From the NCBI GenBank assembly GCA_036172665.1, contig CM069880.1, positions 9,426,501 to 9,490,500 on the forward strand: a DNA stretch of 64,000 nt, read 5' to 3'. How positions within the stretch are numbered: position 1 is the first letter of the stretch; every line of letters begins with the position of its first letter. Below are positions 11,534 to 23,334 of this stretch, in pieces. Origin of the DNA: Prosopocoilus inquinatus. Its lineage: Eukaryota > Arthropoda > Insecta > Coleoptera > Lucanidae. A model generated the notes under the pieces. That model was not told where the DNA came from. It saw nothing but the letters and a program-made list of their open reading frames with translations, and ran no database searches. The position numbers and the translations under genes are program-made.

Positions 11534-12419
11534 CAAGTTTGCACCAAAATCATCAAAAATATGCACCAAAGTCATTAAAAAAAGTGCACTCAGAATTAAC
11601 AAAGCCCCTTCAAAGATCTTTGGTGACAAGCATGTCCTCCGGTTATAGGATTATAAACAGGGATGAGAAATCCGCCTACTTGTTTCGCGTGCGGTACGAA
11701 AGTTTAGTATTTAGTAGTAGTCTCGCCCAGAGTAATTCTGCAAAGTGCGTACATCCCCCTCCCCCCCGCGCATTCAATAGCAATTTAAACGCATCGGAGT
11801 CGCGAAAGAAGTAACTAATACATTCGGTGTAAAAAGTGTCCAGCACTAAGTGGGACGAATTCCTTTCCCTGATTTTAAATATTTTTTTCAACTCCACAGA
11901 TAAAACATTAAACTGAAGGATGTTGTAATTACAGGGGGTGATGGGGAGTTGCTAATAAGAAAGACGCTGGGAACTATTTAATAAGCGAACCCTTGCTTAG
12001 AGCGTGGAAGTATTTATTTATAAGTGATCGATTTTATATGTAACGGAATACGAAATGGGCCGGCCGACTTTATAATAAAAAAGTAAAGTAGCGTTAAATA
12101 ATGAAATTTATTAATTGATAAGGGCAAACAAAATCGATAGGGTTCATCCTACTAGTGCGAGGGGGTGTATTGAATATTTTATCTAAGATGTCATTGGCGC
12201 AGTATTGATCGCCCACATGTGTGTCTATTAGTTAATTATTAATAAAGCAATTAACATAGTGATTCATTAGATTTGAGCGGAATGAATGTTTGTGATTTTA
12301 ATATACCTACTTCAAACGCCCCCTTTATATACAAAGTCTCCCAGCAGTTCGTTCTCGGCAGAGGCGGCCTTAATAGTTGCGAGGCCCTTGAGGTACGGGA
12401 AAAAGTTTATCTTCTTTGC
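11534..12419. other. unique sequence with a hAT-like terminus at 12359
   Basis: No gene. At 12359 the sequence CAGAGGCGGCCTTAATAG resembles a hAT left end and lies just before the A-rich region. No matching right end was found downstream, so an element cannot be delimited. A run of pyrimidines lies at about 11755-11767. Confidence 0.4.
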
Positions 12420-13230
12420 TTTATAAAAAGCAAAAAATACTAAATACATTTAAAAAAGTAGGATTAAAATATAAAATAATTTCAAGTCGGGCAAATAAGA
12501 AAAAAAATCAGTTGATAATCAATAAATAAAATCAAGTCGGATAAAAGAGAAAACAAATATGGCGGTGGATCGAAGGGATTAAAATGTAAAATAAACTCTA
12601 ATCGGGAAATAAAACAAAAAAAAACAAATGCAAAAGACGATCAAATAATAATCAATAAATAAAATCAAACTGCATAAAAGAGAAAACAAAAATGGCGGTC
12701 GATCGAAGGGATTAAAAAGTAAAATAAACTCAAATCGAATAAATCAAAAGACAAACAGAAACAAAACACGATGAACTGATAATTAAAACATAAAATTATA
12801 TCGAATGATAGGTAAACCGATAGTTAAAAAATAAAAATAAATTAAACGAAATGGAATAGAAGGAAAAACAAAGGCCGATCAATTAATTATGCAAGATTAA
12901 CACTCGCTCAGCTTTCTGCAAACACTGTATTAAAAAGTGAGTTAAAGAAAGCCAAATAAGGAATTAAAAAAGCAAAATAAAAGGTGATCGGTGATAAAGA
13001 TAAGACGGAAGTAAATAATTTATTACACTTAGTCAAATCGAATTAAGAGCACTAAAGAAAAAACTAAAGGGAATCGAACTGACAATTCAAATATAAAATA
13101 AAGTCAAAGTGAATCAAATCAAGACAAAATACGGTCAGTTTATAACTAAAAAAAAAGAAATAAAGTCAAATAGAATCAGTATACTATCGAATTAATAACA
13201 TCGTGAGTTTTAAAAGCAAACTTAAATTCT
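12420..13230 (+). repeat. A-rich, T-poor degenerate tandem region
   Basis: About 800 bp with a strong strand bias for A. A unit of about 133 bp containing aatcaataaataaaatcaa, then agagaaaacaaa, atggcgg and gatcgaaggg repeats from about 12518 to 12780 and decays into similar aaaataaa text afterwards. Its style matches the cores of 3862-4890 (inverted), 20940-21890 and 33139-34432. Confidence 0.6.
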
Positions 13231-13683
13231 AAGGGGAGGAAAAAATTATTGAAGACCATAAAAGCTAGTCCTCATACAACAGATGTTATTCCAAAAATAA
13301 GAGCTGGCCGAAAATGTTTTTTTAAGTACGATTGTTAGGTGAGTATTAAGGACAAATATTTTTTTATATGTATTGTTTGTTTATATTTTTCTTTTTAACT
13401 GAATAAAGCTGTTCATTTTATACAGATCCGCAAATATTTTCGTATTATATAGTTGTAGATTTTAAGCAGATATTCGTTCGCCGCCACTGGTTCTAGGGTT
13501 TTATCTTGATAACTATTGAAGATACAGATAGAAACGTTTTTGATTTAAATTTTAGGGCTCTACCACACAAAATTATATTCACGCCACGCCAGTTTTCACA
13601 TAAAATGTTAAATATCTAAAACGATTAGATTTAGGTGCAGATAATGGCACATAGAAAATGTAAATGGAGGGGGCAAATCATTA
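13231..13683. other. unique AT-rich sequence, nothing seen
   Basis: No repeat match, ORF or splice-like context worth calling. Confidence 0.5.
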
Positions 13684-13864
13684 TTAGGGTGTGCCATTTA
13701 AAATATAAAAGTTGCATCCAACACCACTGTTTTGCCTGGCCCTGTACAGATGAAAATAATTTTATGTTACTTATTAAAACAAAAATGTCTTGACATTTTT
13801 TTCTTGTTTCTTCAGATGTTATCGAGATATATCCCGAGGACAAGCGGTTGGGACAGCCTGTATA
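13684..13864. mobile_element. short TIR element, agggtgtgcca...agcctgtata
   Basis: The left end agggtgtgccattt and the right end (acaggctgtccca in reverse) are inverted and of the TACAGGGTGT type, giving a complete element of about 180 bp. The gtgccatttaaaa left end recurs in related form at 14711 and about 37515. Confidence 0.55.
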
Positions 13865-14866
13865 ATTAATTAAATTATGTATTCCTGATTGGTTCTCATT
13901 TAAAAACAAGCGCAACAAAGTAACGTGATATTTTAATTATTTGGCAACAAATTGCTTGCGTGCCTGGTAAGCAAGCACCACACCTAAAACTAAATGGATC
14001 TTTCAATCATGCACTTCCATTATGCTCGACTGTACATCGAACTTGCAGATTTATTTAACTATCACTTTAGCTAGGTGGGTGCGTCCGATAAAGGAAATGG
14101 CTCAATTACTCCTTTTTCCAGGCCCCAACCCCCTCGGCGACATTTTTTTCTTCTTCTTCTTTTTCGTTTAAATAATTTAATCCCGAACCTTATCCTTCCG
14201 TACCGAGGAGTTTTCGAGTTTCCCATATTAATATGGCGCGCAAAGTTAAAGAAGAAATAAGTTGCTAACAAAGTTAAAGCTCCTTAAAAGTTTCCCCGGA
14301 TTCAATATCTTGTTAAAATAATGATTCACACGAGAATTATTAACTCATATTGAAAAGTTACTCGTGACGTCATTAACACAAATACTTTGCCTCTTCACTT
14401 TACGTATACAGGGTCGTTCTTGTCAGTTTCAAGTTTCAAGAAGAAAAAAAAGTACTCGTTAGTGAAGTAAAACTAAATAATTTTGTGTTCCTTGATTTCC
14501 CTGTTATAATTCCCACACCATGCAGTGCACGCGTGCGCCATGTTCAGGGGGCACCAATTAGCCTATTGGCCACTGGACTGGTTTTGTCATTTTTTTCGCA
14601 AAAGAACAAAAATTAATGGGAAACAGTTTCTTGTCTGGTAAAAATTTTTCGACAAAACTATCCACAAGTCTGAACAGTTTTGATGAAGTCGTCAATGAGG
14701 AATTCAAAAATGTAATAATAAACGGGGCATTCCATTTAAAACAAGGAAGTTGACAGCGACTTCCAGTACAAGCGGTGCCCGAAAGTTGGAAATAATATAT
14801 TATCACCAGGGAAAAGAATTCAGACCACTTAGTGTTTACGTCAAATGTACTATTTACTACTACCAC
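13865..14866. other. mostly unique, with TACAGGGT-type scraps
   Basis: A terminus atacagggtcgttc lies at 14405, and a cattccatttaaaa scrap at about 14730 matches ends of other small elements in the window. The opposite end of neither was found. Open frames here are short, and the frames at 14071-14271 are low-complexity K/R-rich or S/P-rich readings. Confidence 0.45.
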
Positions 14867-15040
14867 CTTTCTGCGGCCCTGGTGCATCGAATTATTATTG
14901 AGTGGGCGGCATTCGCACTTCGCAGAAATTATTGTAGGCGAGGCTGATACAGTCCGAGTACAAATTTACATACCGTTCGCCGAATGAGTGGCCCGAATTC
15001 TTTTCCCTGATTACCACTAACTTATAACTGCAAAATATGA
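14867..15040 (+). repeat. dispersed repeat, pairs with 11245-11400
   Basis: Same order of blocks as the 11245 copy (attgagtggg, gcgaggctgatacagtcc, gaattcctttccctga variants). It runs directly into the TACAGGGTG mosaic. Confidence 0.55.
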
Positions 15041-15049
15041 CATATAAAT

Positions 15050-15098
15050 TCAAAGGGGAAGTCCGTAAACTATTAACAAACGGGTTTCGTGAATCTGA
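15050..15098 (+). repeat. element end shared with 16219-16272
   Basis: The segment from ttcaaaggggaagtccgt to gggtttcgtgaatc occurs again at 16219-16264. There it is followed directly by caccctgtata, so it is the right-end portion of a TACAGGGTG-type element. Confidence 0.6.
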
Positions 15099-15108
15099 TT
15101 TTATATAC

Positions 15109-15960
15109 AGCATGTAACAAAAATACAGGCCGCTACTTCACGGACGTGTTCTACCTCCGTCTTTAATCCCATTCCAAAATATATCCCGAAAAAATTAATT
15201 CATGTGTCATACAGGGTGTTCACGGGAAATCGCTTTACGAAGTAACTCACTCAACTTAAGAAACTTCAGGATCTCTCCTGCTTGATTTCACATACAGGGT
15301 GTAAGAGAAATACAGGCCGCTACCTCACGGACGTATTCTACAGATCAAAATAAAGAAAAAACTTCATATAAACATGTATATAGGGTGTTCATGGGAAGCT
15401 GCAACAACAACTAACTCTCTTATTTGAATTTATACGAAGTAACTTATATTGGACAATTTTCAGGACCTGTCCTGCCCAACTTTATAGCAATATCGGAAAA
15501 ACAAATGACTGTAGGTTTTTTGAGATTTTCAATTGTTTTTAAACTTTTTTTTAATAAAACATTTTTTTTTATCATCGAAACGCGTTCAGAACGTCATATT
15601 AATTATGTCTTTGAAATATTTTCTTCCAAAGTCTAGTAGCTTTTTATTATTTGGTAGATAAATTCTATAATCAAGGAAAATGCCTGCAACAGCTAACTTT
15701 TTTATTTGAAATTTTACGAGGCAACTTAAAATAGGAATGTTTTAGGACCTTTTCCGCTGGATTTTATGACAGTCTCGGAAAAACAAATGGCTGTTTGGTT
15801 TTCGAGATTTTAAATTGTTTTTGTATTTTCTTGCGGAATATCAGCTTTTTTTTATCACTGCATCCCGTTCAGAATGTCTAATTAAGTTCGTATCTAGAAA
15901 AATATTTTCTAGCTGTCCTTACGGTTTCCCGCGCACACCCTGTATACATGTTTAAATGTA
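15109..15960 (+). mobile_element. mosaic of TACAGGGTG-type elements, unit A
   Basis: At least four such termini lie at 15109, 15213, 15293 and 15384, with a CACCCTGTATAC end at 15937-15948. Internal blocks include aatacaggccgctac, ggacgtattctacag and gggaagctgcaac. 15384-15793 is a direct repeat of 18445-18853. 15150-15215 matches the inverse of about 19365-19440. The pieces look like small elements inserted into one another. No protein remains. Confidence 0.7.
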
Positions 15961-17951
15961 TTTTTTTCTGCATTTACTTTAACATTTTAAGTACAAAATT
16001 TTTTTAATCTCGAACTTTGTACTTACAATTTTCATCGGACAAGAACCAACTTCAAATTTAACATTTTAATTAAAATTAAATATTTAATTTTCAATTTCAT
16101 AATTTTAATATTTTAACTGTAACTGATTTCTTGGATATACGTTCGTTTGAACTTTTTCTTCATTTTGATCGTGAGTAGAATGTCTTAGAAGTAGCAGCTG
16201 CTTCAATGATTTAATTTTCAAAGGGGAAGTCCGTAAACTTTTAACAAACGGGTTTCGTGAATCACCCTGTATACTCCTCTTCGATTATATGAACTAAATA
16301 TTCTGTATACAACATTTTTAGTTTTACACCAAATCTTTGTGTGTCTATTTGCGTCGTGTTTGTGTTTGAAATCGTTTGAATATTAAGTTTTATTTATGTC
16401 TTGAAACAAAACTATTGTTTCCTGTCAGGTTTTCCTAAGAAAAAAAAAACAAAACAAAACAAAAAAAGATGAGAGAGTGTTTTCGTCTTTTGTTATGATG
16501 TTGAAGAAATGCAAAACAAAATGGTCGTCCTTGGTGTAAAGGCACGTTCATAAAAAGGCGCTTTTATATCCGACAGGCTTGGCAAACAAAAAGCCTGAGT
16601 CAGATAAACAATTTTTGCAAGAAAATCGCCAAGTGTAAATAATATTCCCGTGTTGTAATTTCGAGCCGGGACTTGCAACATAAATAATCGCGGACATAAA
16701 TAAATATTTACGTCCGGGTGGCTTGCTCGTAAACCGCGATGTTTGATTTCAGTTGGTAATATTTTTAAACAATTAAAGTCAATTAGAGGCGGCGGCGGCG
16801 TCGTCTCTTGTTTTTTGTGGAATAATTGGGGTTGGATTAATGAAGGAAGCGCTCGTTTTATCGAAGAGTTTTCGCTCGGAATATTTTTAATTGTGAAACT
16901 GCAAATTTATGGTTGGACTATGTTGAAATAGTGAGTGCGGAGTTGAATGTATGTAAATATTTAATAGCAAGATTATATGCAGGTATATCAGGTATTCAGT
17001 GGTTACACTTTATTTATAAGCCGTAACGTGTTTGTTTTTAGCCATTATTGTTTGTTTATAGCGTGGCTTTGGTTTATAATCAATCGTAAATAGTACCCAG
17101 GCAACACATATGAACGTACGCCGTTTTCATCTCGAGTTTCTCGTGATCTCTCTTCTTATGCTACGTACAATTATTTTTCAAGTTTAACGTTTAAAACTAC
17201 TGCATTCCATCTGCGTACGTATTTATTAGCCTAAGTTATAAAATGTATAATTTAACAACTGCTTCGGTCTGTATCTGTATATTATCATCGTTTTTGCTTT
17301 CGCTTTTTTATTTACTTAATATTTATTTTTTTTTCGGTCGAAATGAAGCAATTTTTGAATTTGCCTTTTCGGAATAATTACAAAAAGAAGTGGATTGGAT
17401 ACTTTTACGAGGCGCACGCGTGATTTATTGGTAGTCGTTTAAAAATATAGCACGAATTTCTTTGCCGTTTGATTGCGAGGAGGAATAAAAAAAATACAAT
17501 GGTAATATCTCGTAAGTTAAGATGAGACAGCGGGTTTCATTTTCGAAAACGACTAGTGGAATGTTGTACGCTGAGACTTTACAAGAATATTTCTTTCTTT
17601 GGGCAGTTCAAAATAAATCTCCGAATCACACACAATGAAAGATAAAGATAGGTTATGAACCGACGAACGACGTCGAACAATAACGATCTGAGTAAACCGG
17701 TCCTGGCACTCTAGATGGGAACGAAAGTCGAATCGTTTCTAGTCTTACGGGCCTTTTCAAACTTCTACCTCCGACAATCTGTCATATTCTATGTCATTTT
17801 TTATATCATTACCAATGTTCGCTCGCTGCTTTTACGCGTTACATTCAGATTCGAGAAGGCGATTTTTTTTAAATCTACCCGCCCCAGGACTTCCCCCCCC
17901 CACCCGAGACATCCTTACCACCACCGTTTAAAAACAACAAAATCCCCGAAC
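15961..17951. other. unique sequence between two mosaic blocks
   Basis: Apart from the repeated end at 16219-16272, no repeat match. It contains an A/C-rich run at 16440-16467, a short (GGC)n at 16790-16801 and a C-run near 17894. No gene signal was found. Confidence 0.45.
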
Positions 17952-19345
17952 ATTCATTCATTCATCCATCCATTTTATAAACAAGCACTTTTGATTTGTC
18001 TACAGTTGTATACATACAGGGTGTACAGAAATACAGGCCGCTACTTCACGGACGTATTCTACAGATAAAAAGAGAGAAAAAAACTTTATATAAACATGTA
18101 TACAGGGTGACATGTACTTGAATTTATACGAAGTAACTTATATGTTTCACGACCTGTCTTGCCCAATTTTATATATAGCAATATCGGAAAAACATATGAC
18201 TGTCAGTTTTTTGAGATTTTCAATTGTTTTTAAAGTTTTTTTTTTAATAAAACTTAATATTTTTATCATCGCGTCGCGTTCAGAACACGTCTTTATTTGC
18301 ATTTTTACAAAGTAACTCAACTTAAGAAACTTCAGGATCTCCCGTTCGATTTTATATACAGGGTGTAACAAAAATACAGGCCGCTACTTCACGGACGTAT
18401 TTCACAGATAAAAGGAAAGAAAAAACTTCATATAAACATGTATATAGGGTGTTTATGGGAAGCTGCAACAACAACTAACTCTCTTATTTGAATTTATACG
18501 AAGTAATTTATATCGGACAATTTTCAGGACCTGTCCTGCCCAATTTTATAGCAATATCGGAAAAACAAATAACTGTCAGTTTTTTGAGATTTTCAATTGT
18601 TTTTAACGTTTTTTTAATAAAACTTAATTTTTTATCATCGCGTTGCGTTCAGAACGTCATATTAATTATGTCCTTAAAATATTTTCTTCCAAAGTCTAGT
18701 AGTTTTTTATTATTTGGTAGATAAATTTTATAATCAAGGAAAATGCCTGCAACAGCTAACTTTTTTATTTGAAATTTTACGAGGCAACTTAAAATAGGAA
18801 TGTTTTAGGACCTTTTCCGCTGGATTTTATGACAGTCTCGGAAAAACAAATGGCTCAAAATCTCAAAAAACTGACAGTCATTTGTTTTTCTGATATTGCT
18901 ATAAAATTGGGCAGGACAGGTCTTGAAACTTTTCCAATATAAGTTACTTCGTATAAATTCAAGTACATGTCACCCTGTATACATGTTTATATGAAGTTTT
19001 TTCTTTCTTTTTATCTGTAGAATACGTCCGTGAAATAGCGGCCTCTATTTCTGTTACACCCTGTATGTATAGAACTGTAGATAAATGAAAAATGCTTGTT
19101 TATAGAATGGATGGATGAATGAATATATATATAAATTCAAATAAGAGAGTTAGTTGTTGTTGCAGCTTCCCATGAACACCCTATATACATGTTTATATCA
19201 AGTTTTTTCTCTCTTTCGATCTGTAGAATACGCTCGTGAAGTAGCGGCCTGTATTTTTGTTACACCCTGTATATAAAATCGAGCAGGAGAGATTCTGAAG
19301 TTTCTTAAGTTGAGTGAGTTACTTCGTAAAAATGCAAATAAAGAC
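17952..19345. repeat. large imperfect inverted repeat of TE sequence
   Basis: The left arm starts with attcattcattcatccat at about 17952. The right arm ends its first block with the inverse (gaatggatggatgaatg) near 19126. Arms 17952-18222 and 18857-19126 match closely. A second pair is 18303-18495 and 19133-19345. The turn is sharp: the direct copy of 15384-15793 stops at 18853 and inverted sequence begins at 18855. At least eight TACAGGGTG/CACCCTGTA termini lie inside, including 18013, 18101, 18357, 19053 and 19262. Confidence 0.8.
18445..18853 (+). repeat. direct repeat of 15384-15793
   Basis: About 410 bp with near-identical order and sequence to the upstream block, from gggtgttyatgggaagc through gacctgtcctgccca to gaaaaacaaatggct. 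It ends at the fold-back junction. Confidence 0.8.
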
Positions 19346-20080
19346 GTTAGCCATTGTAGCGATTTCCCATGAACACCCTGTATGACACATGAATTAATTT
19401 TTTTCGGGATATATTTTGGAATTGGATTAAAGAAAGAGGTAAATCGTGAAAATAAAATTTGTTAATTATATTTGCAGTTGAAGTTAAATCACTTCCGACG
19501 AAGATACACCCTGTATAATAAATAAGATTCGTTAGATCCGAGAGATACATAATAACCCCCCCCCCTTTCCCCCCTCTAAGTCTTGTTTCAATTAACTCCG
19601 GTATTAATTATTTTTACTGCTTATTATTAAAACGGCACACTTTGGCTTTTTCTTGCGGCGCAATAAGATTTTATTGTTCCATTGTTTTTGTTACGCCGGC
19701 TACCACATGAAACGCGTTGCTTTTTTCTTCCCCCCATCCCCCCCCATCCTCCCCCCTTCCTCGCACCATCACCCGTTCGTAATTAAATCAAACATTTTTA
19801 TTAAATTTTAAATGCATACCTCTTCGGCGACGAAAAAAAAAACAAAACAAAAAAAATTAAATAGAGGGGAAAAAAATAAAATAAATAAAATCGCGCGTCG
19901 ATAATCCACCGCGTTCGCAATTCGCGGAATTGTCTTTTGTTCCTTTGTATTAAAAAATTCTTAACGTCTGGTGTTCCCCGATCAGCATCATCATCTAGCA
20001 CGTTAACGAGGATTCTTTTTCGCCTTCCTTTAATCAAATCTTCCTCGTCGTTCGTCGATACGGGCTGTGAGTAGGTGTAT
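19346..20080. other. tail of TE mosaic, then C-rich and T/C-rich sequence
   Basis: 19365-19440 is the inverse of 15150-15215. CACCCTGTATAA lies at about 19507. C-runs occur at 19555-19566, and a pure pyrimidine tract of about 30 bp lies at 19731-19760, which could form triplex DNA. No gene was seen. Confidence 0.5.
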
Positions 20081-21050
20081 ACAGGGTGCTGCGTTTTGAA
20101 ACGCAACATAGGAAAATCCCGTGTTAATTTAAACGTCCTTCCCTAATTATTTTCCAACAAAATTCCATTTAGGTTTCCTGAAGTCCTCTTTTCTAAATAA
20201 ATATGTTTGTGAAGTTTGAGATTTTTTTATGAGCCCAGTTTCATGATTTTTAAAAAAGAATCAATTTATACACGGCCCTAATTAGTAAACAGCGGCGTAG
20301 CTAGAAGTGAAGCGCTGCTGGGTTGCAAACCAAAAATTTTATCAGCGCCTTTTAACATTATAAGCAGACCTAGGCGATCTCTAGGCGGAAGGTCTCATTA
20401 AATATACGAGCAACTACTAATAAATTAAAGCGGTCATAGCCATATACAAAGTACGAATCTTTAATGCTTGTCCGCCGTAAAATCAAAACATTAAACCAGT
20501 AGTCAAAGCAATAACCACTACAGCTTCGGTCCACTGGGTATAAAAAGTTGTTTATGTAACCGACAAGACTCCCATTCATTTTGCAGTGATGGCGGTATAA
20601 TTGTTAAATACGAATTAAATGACTTACGCCAGTCTTTTTAAAAATTACATTACAGCAAACGTGGGCATATAAATCCGAAAAGAGCCAGCTCGTAGTATCC
20701 TTTCCTTTCGACGGCCTGAACAAATCCATTAACAAACAAGTGTGATCTCATGGAACTTACAAAAAATGTTCGTGTCGCATTGGTTGTTGTGATTAGCGCG
20801 CAACTAATATTGCGAAAAGCATGACGGGGTAAGCCCCCCCCCCCCGTCGTGCTGTGAAATATCATAAAATCGCCAAAGGAGAAAAAATAATCCATCTGCA
20901 AACGACGTGTCAGTGTTAGTTGTAATTTGATTTATAATTGGTTTGATTGTAAGTCAGTCGAACAAAGAACGTCGAAACACGAAGAGGAAGAAAAAGATGG
21001 ACAAAGAAACAAAAGGACATCGTCAAAAAAAAAACAAAAGAAGATTATCC

Positions 21051-21144
21051 AATGGCTGCACTAGCGCACACCAAGTGTATTTTCATCTCATTTTAACCTC
21101 ATGTGATAATAAGAGATGGATGATTGTGTACTAGTGCAACCATT
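21051..21144. mobile_element. palindromic MITE, copy 2 (atctcgtt family)
   Basis: A 94-bp near-palindrome. The arms begin aatggytgcactagy, and the core contains tcatctcattttaacctca, matching the ctcgttctaacctcatg core of the other copies. It lies within the A-rich part of the hAT-like element. Confidence 0.65.
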
Positions 21145-21919
21145 AGAAAACGCTATTAGTTTGAATGCATGCCAAAACCGAAATGAAAACAAAAGAATAA
21201 ACCAAGATAATTCGACGAAAATACCAAGAGGGCTACGTAAATGCCAAAAAAAAAGAGAACAAAAGATGTACGTGAAACAAAAAAAGGAGGATTGTTTAAG
21301 AATCAAGACCGATAAGAAAACAAAAGAACACGCGAAGAATAATATAAACAAAAAGATTAAAAATGACGAAGATCGAAAGTTTGTTTGTTTCAGCAACGGG
21401 GCGGGGCGTAAGTAAAATCGAATTGCCAATGGGAAACAAAAGAAAATCGATTTCTATGTGTAAGAAAATCAAACTGCCAATAGAAAACAAAAGAACAAAC
21501 GTAGATGAAGTGTCAAAATTGCGTTAGAAAAAATTAATGCGTAGGAAAATGTGGAGCTTTCACTTAACAAACGAGAAACAAAAGAATATCGCATCGTTTT
21601 TAATTTATTTTGAAAATCAAGAGACAAACAAAAAAAGAATCGGGAAGTTCAGTTTTCATTCGTTTCAACAAACGAAAAGAGAAACAAAATAAATTAAAAA
21701 CGAGGCGATATTCTTTGTTTGTTGAAATGAAGCAAAAGGAAACTTAACTTCCAGATTCTTCTTTTGTTTATCTATTGATTTTCAAAAGAAATCAAAAACG
21801 ATGCAATATTCTTTTGTTTTTCGTTTGTTGAAAATGAAAGCAAGCTCAAGTGAAAAAATTTTGGAAACTTGAAAATTATGGTACAGTTTTGACATTTAAT
21901 TCAAATTCCAGTGTCAGAC

Positions 21920-22190
21920 CAGGGCCGTAGTCAAGTTAAATTCCCAGGGGAGACTTATCGTAATGCGAAGGAGACTTTATAAAATTTTATTCCAATGGCT
22001 TTTACGAAGTTTAAATATTTTCATATGTATTAATAATATTCAAAATTATAGTCAAACTGGCCACTGCCTGATGAGATATTGAGAACCGTTGTAGTCGACA
22101 CTGTGTTAACACTGAAAGTGTATAATTATAGATAATTGTTTGTCAAAAAAATTGGTGGTTTAAATTGGCACCCCCCTGGCTACGGCCCTG
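21920..22190. mobile_element. hAT-like MITE with perfect 8-bp duplication
   Basis: Inverted ends CAGGGCCGTAG at both sides (right end reads CAGGGCCGTAGCCAGG). Identical flanks tgtcagac lie at 21912-21919 and 22191-22198. At 271 bp it is too short to encode a transposase. The CAG ends and exact 8-bp duplication make hAT the best assignment. The exact duplication suggests a fairly recent insertion. Confidence 0.88.
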
Positions 22191-22589
22191 TGTCAGACCC
22201 ACAGGCCCATTTAGCAGGGTCGTGATCATAAAAATTTAATTTCTTTGTTTGAAATGGCTGGCGCCGCAACCCCTGCAACCCATATTGCTACGCCGCTGTC
22301 AGTAAATGTTAAAATAAATTACTGGAAACGGTTTTTTCCATCAATTCAAACGCGACTATATTTATTAATTATCTGTCCAGTTTTCACTATCAATGATCAA
22401 GGGTGTGCTGACATCTTATTTTTTAAATATCTCAAAACTCAACGTATGAAAAATTCTCAAACTTCACAGACAGATTCATCTTGAGGAGTACTTTAAGAAA
22501 CCTTAATGGAATTTTATTGAAAAATGATTAGGGAAGCTTATACACGAGCAGCTTCAAATTAACATGGGATTTCCTATGTTGCATTCTGT

Positions 22590-23277
22590 ACTACAACATA
22601 TTATGCAAAGTCCTCGAAGTTAAAAGAAAATAATTAAGACGAAACCGATCCGTTATAAAAAGAGCAACAGAGAAATCTTTATCTTTTGCTTTTGTTCGTT
22701 AGTAGTAACTAGGTAACTTTTCGATGCGCAAATGAAGAAACACAGCGCGAGTTTGATTTTATGTAATAATCAAAAGGATGGTGTCTTTTGAGTTTTAATC
22801 ATAACTTGTTACGTAATTTAATTTGTTTTCTGATGTATGTAATGAAGGTACGAGCCGATGCAGATGTACAACGCCCGAGGAATGTTCATATGTTGGTATT
22901 TTTAGACCGGCCATTATATTACACGCTCGCCCGTAGTCGCGCTTTTAAAAATTTCTTCATGTGGCGGAAATGACCTATTGAACGTTTCTATCGATTATTA
23001 ATCAATCGTCTTGACAGCGCTAGCGGGCTATGTATTACAGGTTTCACTATACAGCTTATGTACCTACTAATAAGGAGGTACGACGCGCTTTTTATTTTCA
23101 TTCCTCTTTTAACCAAACGATAATGATAGATTACGCCTTTAATATATCACCATCCTTAAACCATTCGCAAAAATCTCCAACCGGATGTGTATGAGAATTT
23201 ATAGGAGTATTATTTTTATGTTGCCCTTTCGATTTTTTTACATTAGATGGAAACTCTGTGTTACACCCTGTATATTA
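22590..23277. other. unique sequence, nothing seen
   Basis: No repeats apart from a CACCCTGTATATT terminus at 23265-23277, which abuts the next palindrome. No gene signal. Confidence 0.5.
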
Positions 23278-23334
23278 TAGTATCTCCATCTCGTTTAATT
23301 AACTTCACATAATAAAAGGGGATGGAGATACTCT
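23278..23334. mobile_element. palindromic MITE core, copy 3 (atctcgtt family)
   Basis: A 57-bp hairpin with arms tagtatctccatc and gatggagatactc. It represents the inner core of the family seen at 3209, 21051 and 25933; the outer arms are missing. Confidence 0.6.

Larger units (their letters stand above)
20290..22298. mobile_element. hAT-like element, TIR CAGCGGCGTAGC
   Basis: Perfect 12-bp inverted ends CAGCGGCGTAGC at 20290 and 22298. The flanks ttagtaaa (20282-20289) and tcagtaaa (22299-22306) match at 7 of 8. This fits hAT (CAG start, 8-bp duplication). The interior of about 2 kb has no transposase frame. It contains an A-rich, T-poor stretch (20940-21660), a palindromic MITE (21051-21144), an inverted pair near 21628-21770 and a 271-bp hAT-like MITE (21920-22190). 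It lies inside the hairpin element 20081-22589. Confidence 0.8.
20081..22589. mobile_element. long-TIR hairpin element, interrupted by a hAT insertion
   Basis: 20081-20289 starts acagggtgctgcg, and 22307-22589 ends with its inverse (gcattctgt). Both inner parts match the intact hairpin element at 50672-51186, including cctaattattttc-type and gatgaatctgtct blocks. Removing the inserted hAT element (20290-22298 plus one duplication) leaves about 490 bp, close to the 515 bp of the intact copy. Confidence 0.75.
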
